NCBI GenBank assembly: GCA_001270045.2
Contig: DF970666.1
Coordinates: 431,858-495,857, forward strand
Length of the DNA stretch: 64,000 nucleotides
Origin: Bacteroidales bacterium 6E
GTDB lineage: Bacteria > Bacteroidota > Bacteroidia > Bacteroidales > Prolixibacteraceae
Direction of reading: 5' to 3'
In this document: positions 45,388 to 54,800 of the stretch, one piece after another
How the letters are laid out: every line of letters starts with the position of its first letter
Position numbering within the stretch: the first letter of the stretch is position 1
The notes under the pieces: model-generated
Told to the model about the DNA's origin: nothing
Seen by the model: the letters and a program-made list of their open reading frames with translations, nothing else
The model's database searches: none
Program-made: the position numbers and the translations under genes

Positions 45388-47541
45388 TCATTTTCGGCTG
45401 AAAAGCCGGGCAATGTTCTTGCCAAGGACATCGAGCCGCTCCATGGGCTCGATTAAGGAGGGATTGTTCATCTCGATAAGAGAATAGTCGCTAATGCCAT
45501 ATTGCATAGGATATACCAACAGGACACTGTTCCGGCTGTATTTGCTGTTGAGTGTTTCAGGTATTTCCTCCATGGTTTTGTTATACGAAATCTTGCCTTT
45601 CCGGCTCATTACGATTATCAGGTTGTCGTCGGACTTAAAATCTGTGGCGAGACCGTGAAAGTCATCCCAGTTCTCTGTCAGCCTGAAATCGGCATCGATG
45701 GGGTAGTTAGCATGGATTTTTTGGACGATGTCCATGGTATCTTCACTTCCCATAAACACCATTTTTGTACCGGTATTTCTTCCAATATTCCAGATTCTGG
45801 ATAACCAGAATGTAAAACCAATCTCTCTTTCCGCATCAGGGGGGATCATTACCATGTGTCGCTTGATAGTGGCAATGGGCTGAACGGGTTTATATACGAA
45901 GGTTGTGATATTGTTGCGATGGAGTATTCCTTCGGTAAGCCGGCCCAGGAAAGATTCTGAGATGGCCTTCTTCTCATGAAGGCCAAGAATCATATCCGAT
46001 ATCTGCTGTTCCTTGATTACTGCCCTGATCCCATTTTCGACACTGATGTCATATCTTTTAATGATATTCAGCCGAAGGTCATTGGCTGAGGCGATGTGAG
46101 CTGCCTTCTCCAGCATCTTTCGGGTCTTGTTGTCCTTTTCTACACTATAATCTGCCGATTCCATGTCCATGATGCTGAGTGCATAAAGCCCTGACTTATT
46201 CTGTCGGCTTTTCAGGATGGAACTAAGGTTAATCAGCTCCTCGAACGTATTCGGGTTGCTGACCGGAATTAAAATTCTTTCAGGGATTTCGGATGACTCC
46301 TCCTCTTTTTCAACGGATTCAGCGATTGAAATGTTGAGTGCCCCTTTCTGGGCCACGAATGTGGCGATGGTACAGGTGATGAGAATCATGACGATGGTTC
46401 CGTTCAGAATGGCATCGCTAAGCAAGCGGATAGGTTCGCCGGTTTCCGTTTGGCCGATGATTACGCCATGGCCTACCAATACCGCGGCAAGGGTTGCTGC
46501 AGCCTGAGCGTTGCTCAGTCCGAAAATCAGCCTCCGTTCATCCACCGAATATCGGAATGATTTCTGTGTTAGCCATGCTGCCGAAAATTTAGCAACAGTG
46601 GCCACTACGGTCATCACGGTTGCTACCTTGATGGTTTCCCAGTCGTTGAAAAAAGCCCTGTAATCGACCAGCATCCCTACGCCAATCAGAAAAAAGGGAA
46701 TGAAGACCGCATTCCCCACAAACTCGATACGGTTCATCAGGGGAGATGTGGATGGTATGAGTCGGTTTAATGCAAGACCTGCAAGGAATGCCCCGATAAT
46801 GGCTTCAATGCCTGCCGCTTCGGCCAATACGGCTCCAAGAAATACCATCACCAATACAAAAATATATTGGGATATGCTGTCGTCGACTCTCTTCAAAAAC
46901 CATCTGCCCAGAACCGGAAACAGTAACATGACAATCAGTCCAAAGACTGTGATCGATATCGCAAGCCTGATCCAAAAGGCTGAATTTACCTCGCCGGCTG
47001 ACATTCCCACAATGACTGCAAGAACCAAAAGGGCCAGGGTATCTGTAATCATGGTGCCTCCAATGGTGATATTGACTGCCCGGTTTCTCGTTACCCCGAG
47101 TTTGCCGAGAATAGGGTAAGCGATCAACGTATGGGAGGCAAACATACTGGCCAGCAAGATAGATGCCGGCATTGACATATTCAGTATATAATATCCGGCC
47201 ATAATACCCAGGATCATAGGTATCCAGAATGTATACATCCCAAATACCATGCTTTTGCCACTATTCTTCCTGAATTCATTCAGGTCGATTTCAAGACCTG
47301 CCAGAAACATGATGTAAAGCAATCCTGCCGTTCCTGAAAGGATGATACTGCTGTCGCGTAGCAACAGGTTGATCCCGTTAGGACCTATGATAGCCCCTGC
47401 AATGATCAGTCCAAGTATATGGGGAATCCTTAATTTATTTAGTATCAGGGGAGCCGAAAGAATTACTGTCAGGATAACGAAGAACTTCAACACTGGATTA
47501 GTCAGTGGTAAGGAAAGGTCCAACGCGGCGAGAAGAATCAT
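45388..47541 (-). CDS. CPA2-type Na+(K+)/H+ antiporter with USP-like tail
   Basis: A 717-residue membrane antiporter. Residues about 15-390 hold around twelve helices of the monovalent cation:proton antiporter-2 (KefB/NapA) fold: IPHILGLIIAGAIIGPNGINL, FLAGLEIDLNEFRK, the unwound-helix region MITDTLALLVLAV with the ion-binding Asp, IEAIIGAFLAGLALNR, VFIPFFLIGVGMLVD and a late GLSNAQAAATLAAVLVGHGV. Residues about 430-717 form a soluble tail resembling two universal-stress-protein domains (RILIPVSNPNTFEELINLSS, HMVMIPPDAEREIGFTFWLS). It stands opposite trkA, starting 288 bp from it, at the edge of a potassium-transport cluster, so K+/H+ or Na+/H+ exchange is likely. Confidence 0.9.
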   Translation of the reverse strand: MILLAALDLSLPLTNPVLKFFVILTVILSAPLILNKLRIPHILGLIIAGAIIGPNGINLLLRDSSIILSGTAGLLYIMFLAGLEIDLNEFRKNSGKSMVFGMYTFWIPMILGIMAGYYILNMSMPASILLASMFASHTLIAYPILGKLGVTRNRAVNITIGGTMITDTLALLVLAVIVGMSAGEVNSAFWIRLAISITVFGLIVMLLFPVLGRWFLKRVDDSISQYIFVLVMVFLGAVLAEAAGIEAIIGAFLAGLALNRLIPSTSPLMNRIEFVGNAVFIPFFLIGVGMLVDYRAFFNDWETIKVATVMTVVATVAKFSAAWLTQKSFRYSVDERRLIFGLSNAQAAATLAAVLVGHGVIIGQTETGEPIRLLSDAILNGTIVMILITCTIATFVAQKGALNISIAESVEKEEESSEIPERILIPVSNPNTFEELINLSSILKSRQNKSGLYALSIMDMESADYSVEKDNKTRKMLEKAAHIASANDLRLNIIKRYDISVENGIRAVIKEQQISDMILGLHEKKAISESFLGRLTEGILHRNNITTFVYKPVQPIATIKRHMVMIPPDAEREIGFTFWLSRIWNIGRNTGTKMVFMGSEDTMDIVQKIHANYPIDADFRLTENWDDFHGLATDFKSDDNLIIVMSRKGKISYNKTMEEIPETLNSKYSRNSVLLVYPMQYGISDYSLIEMNNPSLIEPMERLDVLGKNIARLFSRK

Positions 47542-47829
47542 AAGGCTTTCTTTATTAATTGTCTATTCATACCGTGAAACCTTGGAAATATAAGTATTTT
47601 AAGTGTCTTTTGTTTTATCTGGAAACAAATATCTTAAGCTTGAATTTCCGGCCATGTTAAGATACCACAAAGTACACATATGTAATTGTTTTTATGTTCT
47701 TCTCTGGTGACTAAGTATACCCTGCGAATCCTGCTGCTCCCGGATAAAAGGATAATTAATGTATAATTAAAACTTAAATGGTATCTTGAGCACCAAATGC
47801 TTCATAAATTTGACGGGAACAGGAATCGT

Positions 47830-49161
47830 ATGAATATTGTAATTGCAGGAGCAGGTCAGGTTGGTACCCATTTGGCCAGGATGTTGGTCAAAGATGACCA
47901 TGACATCACGATGATCGATGATGATATCGAAAGAATCGATAAAATCAGGAATGAACTCGACTTGATGGCTATCTGTGGATCGGCACATTCTTTCAAAGAT
48001 TTAAAAAATGCCATGCAGTCACATGTCGACCTCTTTGTGGCTGTCACTACTGCAGAGGAGCGCAATGTTCTGTCATGCTCGATGGCCAGCTATCTGGGCG
48101 CACACAAAACCATTGCCCGCATCAATAATTCCGAATACATGGAGGCCGGTTATCGTTCCAAACTGCTTAACATGGGCATTGACGAACTGGTTTACCCCGA
48201 GAAACTGGCATCGCAGGACATCGTATCATCACTCAAACTTACGGCGGCGCGCCAAAGGGTCGAATTTGCCGATGGCAGCCTGGTGATGCTGGCTGTGAAA
48301 ATTCGGAGCAATGCCCCTATTGTAAACCTGACTTTTGAACAGATTGCCTATAAAACCAAGGGTGTTTTTGCCGTTGCCATCAAGCGGGCTAAGGAGACCA
48401 TTATCCCGGGAGGAAAAGATTACATAAGACATGGGGATGTTGTTTATTTCGTGACAAAAGCAGAGGACCAGGCACAGGTTCTTGCTCTTGCAGGAAAAGA
48501 CATTTTCGAGGTTAAAAGTGTACTCTTCCTTGGGGGTAGCCGTATTGCCCAAAAAGCTATCGAAAAGATAGAGGGACAGTTCAGGATAAAAGTCATTGAT
48601 AGTGACCGTAAACGGTGTGAATACCTTGCCGACCGGTTCAGTGATATCCTGGTTATAAACGGTGATGGCCGTGACATTGAATTATTGAAGGAGGAAAATC
48701 TCGAATCGTTCGATGCTTTTGTCGCAACTACAGGCAGTTCAGAAGCCAATATCCTTTCATGTCACCTTGCCAAGGCGCATCAGGTGAAACGTACCATTGC
48801 GCAGGTTGAATATGCAGAGTTTTCGACCATCGCAGAAGACATGAACATTGGAACCCTAATCAACAAAAAGCAGATAGCGGCTTCGTTTATTTATAAATTT
48901 ACACTTGATGCCAATATCTCAAAGATTCGTTTTATACCCGGATCAGATGCTGAGGTGATTGAGTTCAGGGTTCGTGACAATGCGCGGATCACACATGGTA
49001 AACTAAAAGACCTGAATTTTCCCGACAACGCGAAGGTTGGTGGAATCATCAGGGACACCAGTGCATTTATTGCCGATGGCAATACGGTTTTTCTGCCAGG
49101 CGACAGGGTTGTGGTATTTACCATGCCCGATTGCATCAAGAAATTGGAAAAGTTCTTCTGA
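47830..49161 (+). CDS. trkA: Trk potassium uptake regulatory subunit TrkA
   Basis: A 443-residue cytoplasmic NAD-binding gate of the TrkH channel. Two RCK (TrkA-N/TrkA-C) halves are seen: the first starts MNIVIAGAGQVGTHLARMLV with DITMIDDDIERI, and the second begins near residue 220 at VKSVLFLGGSRIAQKAIEKI with VIDSDRKRCEYL. TrkA-C domains follow each (VMLAVKIRSNAPIVNLTF; EVIEFRVRDNARITHG). The open frame begins at 47797, but the ATG at 47830 gives the canonical GxGxxG start. Its partner trkH lies 2.4 kb away beyond the two-component genes. Confidence 0.95.
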   Translation: MNIVIAGAGQVGTHLARMLVKDDHDITMIDDDIERIDKIRNELDLMAICGSAHSFKDLKNAMQSHVDLFVAVTTAEERNVLSCSMASYLGAHKTIARINNSEYMEAGYRSKLLNMGIDELVYPEKLASQDIVSSLKLTAARQRVEFADGSLVMLAVKIRSNAPIVNLTFEQIAYKTKGVFAVAIKRAKETIIPGGKDYIRHGDVVYFVTKAEDQAQVLALAGKDIFEVKSVLFLGGSRIAQKAIEKIEGQFRIKVIDSDRKRCEYLADRFSDILVINGDGRDIELLKEENLESFDAFVATTGSSEANILSCHLAKAHQVKRTIAQVEYAEFSTIAEDMNIGTLINKKQIAASFIYKFTLDANISKIRFIPGSDAEVIEFRVRDNARITHGKLKDLNFPDNAKVGGIIRDTSAFIADGNTVFLPGDRVVVFTMPDCIKKLEKFF

Positions 49162-49253
49162 TACTTTGTTGGCAGGTATCAATTGCTGGACAGACAATAG
49201 CGCTGAGAAGTGAAACCCTATGTCACTTTCAATACAATTGACTTGAAAATGGT

Positions 49254-49937
49254 TTATTGTCCAAACCTGTATCCGATCCCTGATTCGGTGATCAGTAACT
49301 GTGGCTTCGAGGGTTCATCCTCGATTTTCTTTCTAAGTTGTGCAATGAACACCCGCAAATATTGGGTTTGATCCTGGTAGCCAAATCCCCATACCTCTCT
49401 CAAGATGTATTTATGGGTTAACACCCGTCCCTGGTTTTTGACCATAAGACTTAAAAGGGAAAACTCGGTCGAGGTCAATTTTAAAAGTTCATCGTATTTG
49501 TAAACCGTATGATTGGCAAGGTCGATTGTGAGCGAGCCACTCTGGATAATCGGGTTTTCGTCGCGTTGGTCTGAAATCCTCAAGGCAGCCCTGATACGCG
49601 CCAATAACTCCCCACTGCGGAAGGGTTTTGTAAGGTAATCGTTGGCACCGTTGTCCAAGGCTGTTATGATGTCTTCCTCTGAATTCCTCACCGATAGAAT
49701 GATAACCGGTTTGAAGAACCACTCTCTCAGTTTTTTCAGGATATCCATTCCATCGGAATCCGGCAGTCCCAGATCCAGGATGATGATACCCGGATGATAT
49801 GTGGCGGCATCCACCATGCCTTCCCGTCCATTGGAGGATAATATAACCTTGTAGCCTTTGGCCGAAAGCGTGATGTCCAACAGCCTCCTGATCTGGAGTT
49901 CATCATCTATCACCAGAATGGTTTCATTTTCCATCAT
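49254..49937 (-). CDS. kdpE: KdpE-like response regulator
   Basis: A 227-residue OmpR/PhoB-class regulator. The receiver domain has the acidic pair VIDDELQIRRLL, phospho-acceptor Asp55 in IIILDLGLPDSDG, and Lys in DYLTKPFRSGELLARI. The winged helix of residues about 130-227 includes LKLTSTEFSLLSLMVKNQGR, VLTHKYILREVWG and LRVFIAQLRKKIEDEPSKPQ, followed by TESGIGYRFG, as in KdpE. Its start overlaps the kinase stop by 4 bp. The KdpFABC pump is absent here and the gene lies between trkA and trkH, so the regulated transporter may be Trk. Confidence 0.9.
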   Translation of the reverse strand: MMENETILVIDDELQIRRLLDITLSAKGYKVILSSNGREGMVDAATYHPGIIILDLGLPDSDGMDILKKLREWFFKPVIILSVRNSEEDIITALDNGANDYLTKPFRSGELLARIRAALRISDQRDENPIIQSGSLTIDLANHTVYKYDELLKLTSTEFSLLSLMVKNQGRVLTHKYILREVWGFGYQDQTQYLRVFIAQLRKKIEDEPSKPQLLITESGIGYRFGQ

Positions 49938-51466
49938 TCTTCTTCAATTGTGAGATTTGAAATATCGGGATTTTCAGATGGAATGGCAACCGTGAAACAA
50001 GCCCCTCCATTTCGTCTGTTTCGGACTGATATGTTTCCCTGATGTGCTTCCACGAAGCCCTTGACAATACTGAGACCCAATCCAAGCCCTCCAGTATTCT
50101 GTCCTTTCAACCTGAAGAATTTCTGAAACACATTTTGTAGTTGTTCTTCGGGAAAACCTGGTCCCCTGTCCTTGATTTGTATGATCATCGTCCTGTTTTC
50201 GAATCGGCTGCCAAGGATGATTTGGGTTGCAGGTGGTGAGTATTGCACCGCATTGATCAGCAGATTGTATAAAACCTGCTCCATTAGTCCAAAGTCAAAT
50301 CTTGCAGGTGGCAGATCCTCGTTCATGTCAATAGTTAGGTTGTGATTTTTCAGTTCATCCATAAGGTCTCCTGTCACTTTGTTGATGAGGTCGTGAATAT
50401 CGTACCAGTCGAGCCTGACCGACAACCGGCCACTCTCTAGCCTTGCCATGTTCAAAAGGTTTTCGATCAGCCTGTTCAGCCTTAACGATGCCGAAAATAT
50501 TTCAGCATACAGAGCTTGTGTGATTTTTTCGGAATGTTCACCACTGATCAGAGTATCAGAAGCACCCATAATGGTGGCCACGGGGATCCTGAATTCGTGA
50601 GAAATGGAGTTGAAAAGGGTTTTATAGAGACGGTCAGATTCGGCCAGGAACCTTGCTTTCTGGGCTGCTTCAGCCAGAAACTCCCTTTCCAGGGCATTTG
50701 AGATCAACACCAGATAAGTCTCCCATAATTTTTTCTGTTCATCACTGAAGGGATTGGCAAGCTTTAGGGCAACAACACCCGGGGAAATTCTGGCACCGGG
50801 TAATGGGAAGTAGGTATAGTTGCATTCTGGAAAGGAGTCGGTATAGGCGCCTGCCAGCCTGCCCTGAAGGAATGCCCATTCAGCCACCTGATGTTCCGGT
50901 TTCGACAATTTTATATCTTTTCTTAATCGTCCAAAAGTGTTTAATGAATTGTTCCCGTCCTGCAGGATGAAAATGGATTCAGTATGAAAGTTTGCCTGAA
51001 TTTCATGTATGGCTATACCCAGAATTTCATCGACATTTCCAGCGCCCGATAATTCCTTGGTCAACACGAACAAATTATGGGTTCTCTGTTCCTTTTCGTG
51101 GGCAAGTTTTTCCTGACGTCTGACCCTGGTAGTCAATATCCCGTTTAAAGCGGCGATGATGAAGAACATGCCAAACATGAGGATGTCTTCCGCTTTTTCG
51201 ATATGGAAAGTCAGGCTGGGTGGAATGAAAAAATAGTTCCAGACCAGTGAACTGACCGAGGCAGCCAAAAAGACCGGTCCTACCCCCAGAAATGTTGCCT
51301 GCACCGAAACCACAAGGAAGAGAATCAATGAAACGATATGATATCCCTGATCATTGACAAATGGAAGGCAAACCAACGCCGTAATGCCAACCATGAAGAG
51401 CGCCAGTAGGTACTGCTTCCATTCTGAATTGAACATGAATTCAGCTTTTTCTCCGAACCAGGTCAT
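49934..51466 (-). CDS. KdpD-like sensor histidine kinase lacking the N-terminal KdpD domain
   Basis: A 510-residue membrane kinase. Residues about 15-110 form the four-helix DUF4118 membrane domain of KdpD (YLLALFMVGITALVCLPFVN, SLVWNYFFIPPSLTFHI). A GAF domain follows at about 135-265. The HisKA motif is SISHEFRIPVATIMGASDTL, and the ATPase boxes are NLLINAVQYSPP, IKDRGPGFPEE and GLGLGLSIVKGFVEAHQGN. The ~400-residue KdpD/USP module that senses K+ in E. coli KdpD is missing. It overlaps the kdpE-like gene by 4 bp. Confidence 0.88.
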   Translation of the reverse strand: MTWFGEKAEFMFNSEWKQYLLALFMVGITALVCLPFVNDQGYHIVSLILFLVVSVQATFLGVGPVFLAASVSSLVWNYFFIPPSLTFHIEKAEDILMFGMFFIIAALNGILTTRVRRQEKLAHEKEQRTHNLFVLTKELSGAGNVDEILGIAIHEIQANFHTESIFILQDGNNSLNTFGRLRKDIKLSKPEHQVAEWAFLQGRLAGAYTDSFPECNYTYFPLPGARISPGVVALKLANPFSDEQKKLWETYLVLISNALEREFLAEAAQKARFLAESDRLYKTLFNSISHEFRIPVATIMGASDTLISGEHSEKITQALYAEIFSASLRLNRLIENLLNMARLESGRLSVRLDWYDIHDLINKVTGDLMDELKNHNLTIDMNEDLPPARFDFGLMEQVLYNLLINAVQYSPPATQIILGSRFENRTMIIQIKDRGPGFPEEQLQNVFQKFFRLKGQNTGGLGLGLSIVKGFVEAHQGNISVRNRRNGGACFTVAIPSENPDISNLTIEEE

Positions 51467-51522
51467 ATTTTTATTGGTTTTTTGTTTGTAAATATAAGGT
51501 TGATGTTGACTCTGGAGTTATA

Positions 51523-52974
51523 TCAGTCTCTCCAAAAATTCCCTGAAAACAAAAGCAATACCGTATATATCTCGAGTCGGCCTAAAATCATCATCGCTGT
51601 CAGAACAAATTTTCCGAAATCGGTTAAATGTGCAAAATTGCTTACAGGTCCAACCGACCCTATGCCGGGGCCGATGCCAGCCATGCATGTCGCAACTGAA
51701 CTGGTTGAAGTTGCGGCATCCAGTCCTGTTAAATACATCAGCAGTGAGCCAATTAAAAATATCAGAAAATAGACCATCATAAAGGTAAGCACCGAATTAT
51801 TATTTTCTTCTGAAAAATGATTCCCGTTAAGTGTAATAGGAATAACGGCATTGGGAGATGCCGATTGCCGGAAAGTACGTTTAAGGTTTTTTAAGAGTAT
51901 AAGGTGTCGTACCATTTTTATACCCCCAGCCGTTGATCCGGTACTGCCTCCAAGGAACATGGCCAGAAAAATCAGGGTCCATCCATATATGGGCCATTGC
52001 AGGTAATCGGCGCTGGCAAAACCTGTGCATGTGACAATGGAAATGACCTGAAAAAAGGCCTCACGGAAGGATTCTTCGATTGATTTATGCGTGTTGACCA
52101 GCAAAACCGAAGAAAGAATTATTCCCAGCACAAAAATTATCCAATAGTAGAATCTGAGCTCTTCATTCTTTCGAATACTCTTAAGCTGTCGTTTGAAAAT
52201 ATGATAGTGAATCCCGAAGTTCGTTCCCGCCAGTAACATGAATCCCATGATTACATATTGGATATAAGGAGAATAATTGGCAATACTTGTATTTTTTGGT
52301 GAAAATCCCCCGGTAGCCACGGTGCCGAAAGCATGACATACACTTTCAAATAAGGACATATGTCCCAGCCATAGAAGCATGACCTCCGCAATGGTCAGTC
52401 CAACATATATCATTAGTAACCGTAATCCTACCGACTTAATTTTAGGACTGATCTTCTCCTGAAGCGAAGATTCCAACGAAAATAATTGGTAACCTCCCAT
52501 TTTTAATGCTGGCATTACAATGATAACCAGCACGATAATACCGATTCCTCCAATCCAATGTGTAAGGCTTCTCCAGAAAAGTATGGAATGAGGCAATGCT
52601 TCAATATCCATCAATATGGATGATCCAGTGGTAGAGAATCCTGAAACAGATTCAAAAAATGCATTGGTAAAAGCGGGTATCGACCCTGACAATAGATAAG
52701 GAAGGGTCCCGAACAGGCTCATGAAAATCCATGCAAGAGTAACTGTCAGATAGGCATCTCGGCGGTCGATGTTTGTTTCGTCTGAACCATGATTTGAATA
52801 AGGCCTCAGCACAATGGCTGTCAGGAGGGTAATTGAACTTGAAAAAATGAATGGTTTGATTGGTTCATCATAGTAATATGCCAATATCGAACATGCCATA
52901 AACGAGGCTGTCAGGATGAAAAGTATATTACTGAATACGCTGCGGATAACTCGAATATGCAAATTTCGGAACAT
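51523..52974 (-). CDS. trkH: Trk potassium uptake channel subunit TrkH
   Basis: A 483-residue membrane K+ channel/transporter subunit. The four pseudo-repeats with P-loops are visible: SGFSTTGSSILMDIEALP (first filter), HAFGTVATGGFSPKNTSIAN (second), VTCTGFASADYLQWP (third) and SSVATCMAGIGPGIGSVGP (fourth, filter-like GIGPG). The glycine-rich LGGSTGSTAGGIKMVRH motif follows helix D3M2. It is the membrane partner of TrkA. It lies 57 bp upstream of the KdpD-like kinase gene on the same strand, so channel and sensor are probably co-transcribed. Confidence 0.95.
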   Translation of the reverse strand: MFRNLHIRVIRSVFSNILFILTASFMACSILAYYYDEPIKPFIFSSSITLLTAIVLRPYSNHGSDETNIDRRDAYLTVTLAWIFMSLFGTLPYLLSGSIPAFTNAFFESVSGFSTTGSSILMDIEALPHSILFWRSLTHWIGGIGIIVLVIIVMPALKMGGYQLFSLESSLQEKISPKIKSVGLRLLMIYVGLTIAEVMLLWLGHMSLFESVCHAFGTVATGGFSPKNTSIANYSPYIQYVIMGFMLLAGTNFGIHYHIFKRQLKSIRKNEELRFYYWIIFVLGIILSSVLLVNTHKSIEESFREAFFQVISIVTCTGFASADYLQWPIYGWTLIFLAMFLGGSTGSTAGGIKMVRHLILLKNLKRTFRQSASPNAVIPITLNGNHFSEENNNSVLTFMMVYFLIFLIGSLLMYLTGLDAATSTSSVATCMAGIGPGIGSVGPVSNFAHLTDFGKFVLTAMMILGRLEIYTVLLLFSGNFWRD

Positions 52975-53323
52975 GATTCTTCTTTGTTTGTATCTTTCAG
53001 ATTTACAGTTATATGGTGTTTATATTGAAAAAATTTTCTTTAATATCGACGCTTGCAAAAACCACTGTAAAGTTGTGGCATCATTCATCAGTGTGGTATA
53101 AAGAATGGTAGCGAGGCCATAAAGATTTTATAAAGAGAATGCTGATTCCATAAGTGTAATTTTTTATTTGGCTAGGGAACTTATTTGTAAAGATTGTTTC
53201 GTAAATTAAAAGAGTAATTAGTATGTTACTTTATTTTTAATTCGATAACTTTATCTTGAAAATCTATATATGAGTAAAAGCCAGAATTGATTTTGGTGAT
53301 GATTAATATTAAACCATATAATT
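52975..53323. other. Gene-free divergent region between trkH and the DUF4287 gene
   Basis: A 349-bp, very AT-rich interval that should hold both promoters. I see scattered TGTAA-like words without regular spacing and no clear -7/-33 pair, RNA gene or open reading frame. Confidence 0.5.
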
Positions 53324-53878
53324 ATGGATAACGCTGATAAAACCATGATTCAAAACCTGGAGAAGAATACAGGGAAATCTCTCAACGACTGGATCAATCT
53401 CGTAAATGGCAGCCATCTCCAAAAGCATGGGGAAATACGGAAAATGTTGATTGATCAGCATGGTCTCACGTATGGATATGCCAATCTTGTGGCCCATAAA
53501 GCTTTGGCTACGGATGCGGGTTCGGTCGGGGATAAGAATGAGCTGATAGAAAAGCAGTACAAAGGAAAGGAACATTTTATTCCGGTTTATGAGCGACTGA
53601 TGGAAGAGATACTCAAGTGGGGTGACGATGTGGAAATTGCTCCCAAGAATGCATATGTCAGCCTTCGCAGGAAACGTCAATTCGCCATGCTACAGCCAGC
53701 CACGAAATCACGTTTCGAGGTTGGGCTCAACCTGAAAGGAACTACGCCTGAAGGCAAACTGGCAGCGACTTCAGCTTCCAATATGATGTGCTCCCACTTT
53801 ATCGCATTGTCAAGCCAGGCTGATATCGACAGCGAAGTTTTTGGCTGGATCAGGAAGGCTTACGACCAATCGGTTTGA
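53324..53878 (+). CDS. DUF4287/DUF5655 domain protein
   Basis: A 184-residue cytoplasmic protein. Residues about 5-65 are DUF4287-like (MIQNLEKNTGKSLNDWINLV, HGEIRKMLIDQHGLTYGYAN), a helical segment ending HKAL. Residues about 85-184 are DUF5655-like (HFIPVYERLMEEILKWGDDV, YVSLRRKRQFAMLQPATKSR, FEVGLNLKG and a final ALSSQADIDSEVFGWIRKAY). The family is widespread in soil and marine bacteria and predicted to bind small ligands or nucleic acids; no function is proven. It is monocistronic. Confidence 0.82.
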   Translation: MDNADKTMIQNLEKNTGKSLNDWINLVNGSHLQKHGEIRKMLIDQHGLTYGYANLVAHKALATDAGSVGDKNELIEKQYKGKEHFIPVYERLMEEILKWGDDVEIAPKNAYVSLRRKRQFAMLQPATKSRFEVGLNLKGTTPEGKLAATSASNMMCSHFIALSSQADIDSEVFGWIRKAYDQSV

Positions 53879-54105
53879 TGGTTTTGCGTAATAGAGGACT
53901 CCAATCTGGATTTGAGACGATTTCTGTCCCGATTCATTCATCGATGATGAGAATGGTTAAGCGGAAGGATCTTCGAAAAGAGAAAAAGTTGCTGGAAAGA
54001 AAGGTTGGAAGCACATTGCATTAATAAATTCAAAATTTTGCAATCCAATCTCCGGGTTACATCTATTAAACCTTAAATTTGATCCAACCACCAATCTTGG
54101 CTCAA

Positions 54106-54789
54106 ATGGAAAGAAACCGAAAGATTCTGATTGTTGACGACGAAAAGGATTTATGTGAAATACTTCAGTTCAACCTTGAAAGTGAAGGTTTTGATATCGA
54201 TATAGCCTACTCGGGCGAAGATGCTCTCAAACAAAATCTGGAGGATTACGACCTCATATTACTCGATGTCATGATGGGTGGCATATCCGGGTTCAAGGTG
54301 GCCAATGTCATCCGAAAGGAGAAAAACCTGGATACCCCGGTAATCTTCCTGACTGCCAAGGGCGAGGAGAACGATGTGTTGACAGGATTCAACCTTGGTG
54401 CCGATGATTATATCACTAAACCATACTCCATTAAGGAGGTTACCGCCAGGGTAAAGGCCATTTTGCGCAGAGGTGACAGGAAAGCATTGTCGACTACCGA
54501 TACCCGTTTCCAGACGCTTGTTGTGAGTGCCAGCAGGAAGGAAGTGACTGTTGATGGTGAACTGGCCCAGCTTACCCGAAAGGAATTTGAAATTCTTGTG
54601 TTGTTGCTAAAGAACCTGGACCAATATATCACTCGGGAGGATATTTTAAACCGGATTTGGGATGATGACGTGATCGTGACCGAACGAAACGTTGATGTCA
54701 ATATTGCCAGGCTCAGAAAGAAAATCGGGGCCTATGGACAGAACATCAAGGGGAAAACCGGTTATGGCTACTGTTTTAAAACAAGTTGA
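54106..54789 (+). CDS. PhoB-like OmpR-family response regulator
   Basis: A 227-residue regulator. Receiver: ILIVDDEKDLCEILQFNLES, phospho-acceptor Asp54 in LILLDVMMGGISG, and DYITKPYSIKEVTARVKAI. DNA-binding winged helix in residues about 130-227: LTRKEFEILVLLLKNLDQYI, EDILNRIWDDDVIVTERNVD and INIARLRKKIG-type recognition helix, then KTGYGYCF. Start at ATG 54106 (MERNRK); the frame opens earlier at a TTG. The kinase gene starts 11 bp after its stop. The domain layout, the kinase type and the Pho-box-like arrays 6-7 kb downstream suggest a PhoB role, which is inference. Confidence 0.88.
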   Translation: MERNRKILIVDDEKDLCEILQFNLESEGFDIDIAYSGEDALKQNLEDYDLILLDVMMGGISGFKVANVIRKEKNLDTPVIFLTAKGEENDVLTGFNLGADDYITKPYSIKEVTARVKAILRRGDRKALSTTDTRFQTLVVSASRKEVTVDGELAQLTRKEFEILVLLLKNLDQYITREDILNRIWDDDVIVTERNVDVNIARLRKKIGAYGQNIKGKTGYGYCFKTS

Positions 54790-54800
54790 ACAAGAAATGT

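Noticed and set aside
49254..51466. Complete Kdp system
   Set aside because: Only regulator and kinase homologues are present; no KdpA, KdpB or KdpC frame is in the window.
53155..53217. Several TGTAA/CGTAA/AGTAA words before the DUF4287 gene
   Set aside because: Irregular spacing in an AT-rich region; no 11-bp phase.
54050..54105. Possible autoregulatory Pho box before the PhoB-like gene
   Set aside because: One TTACA and one TTAAA 9 bp apart; no array.
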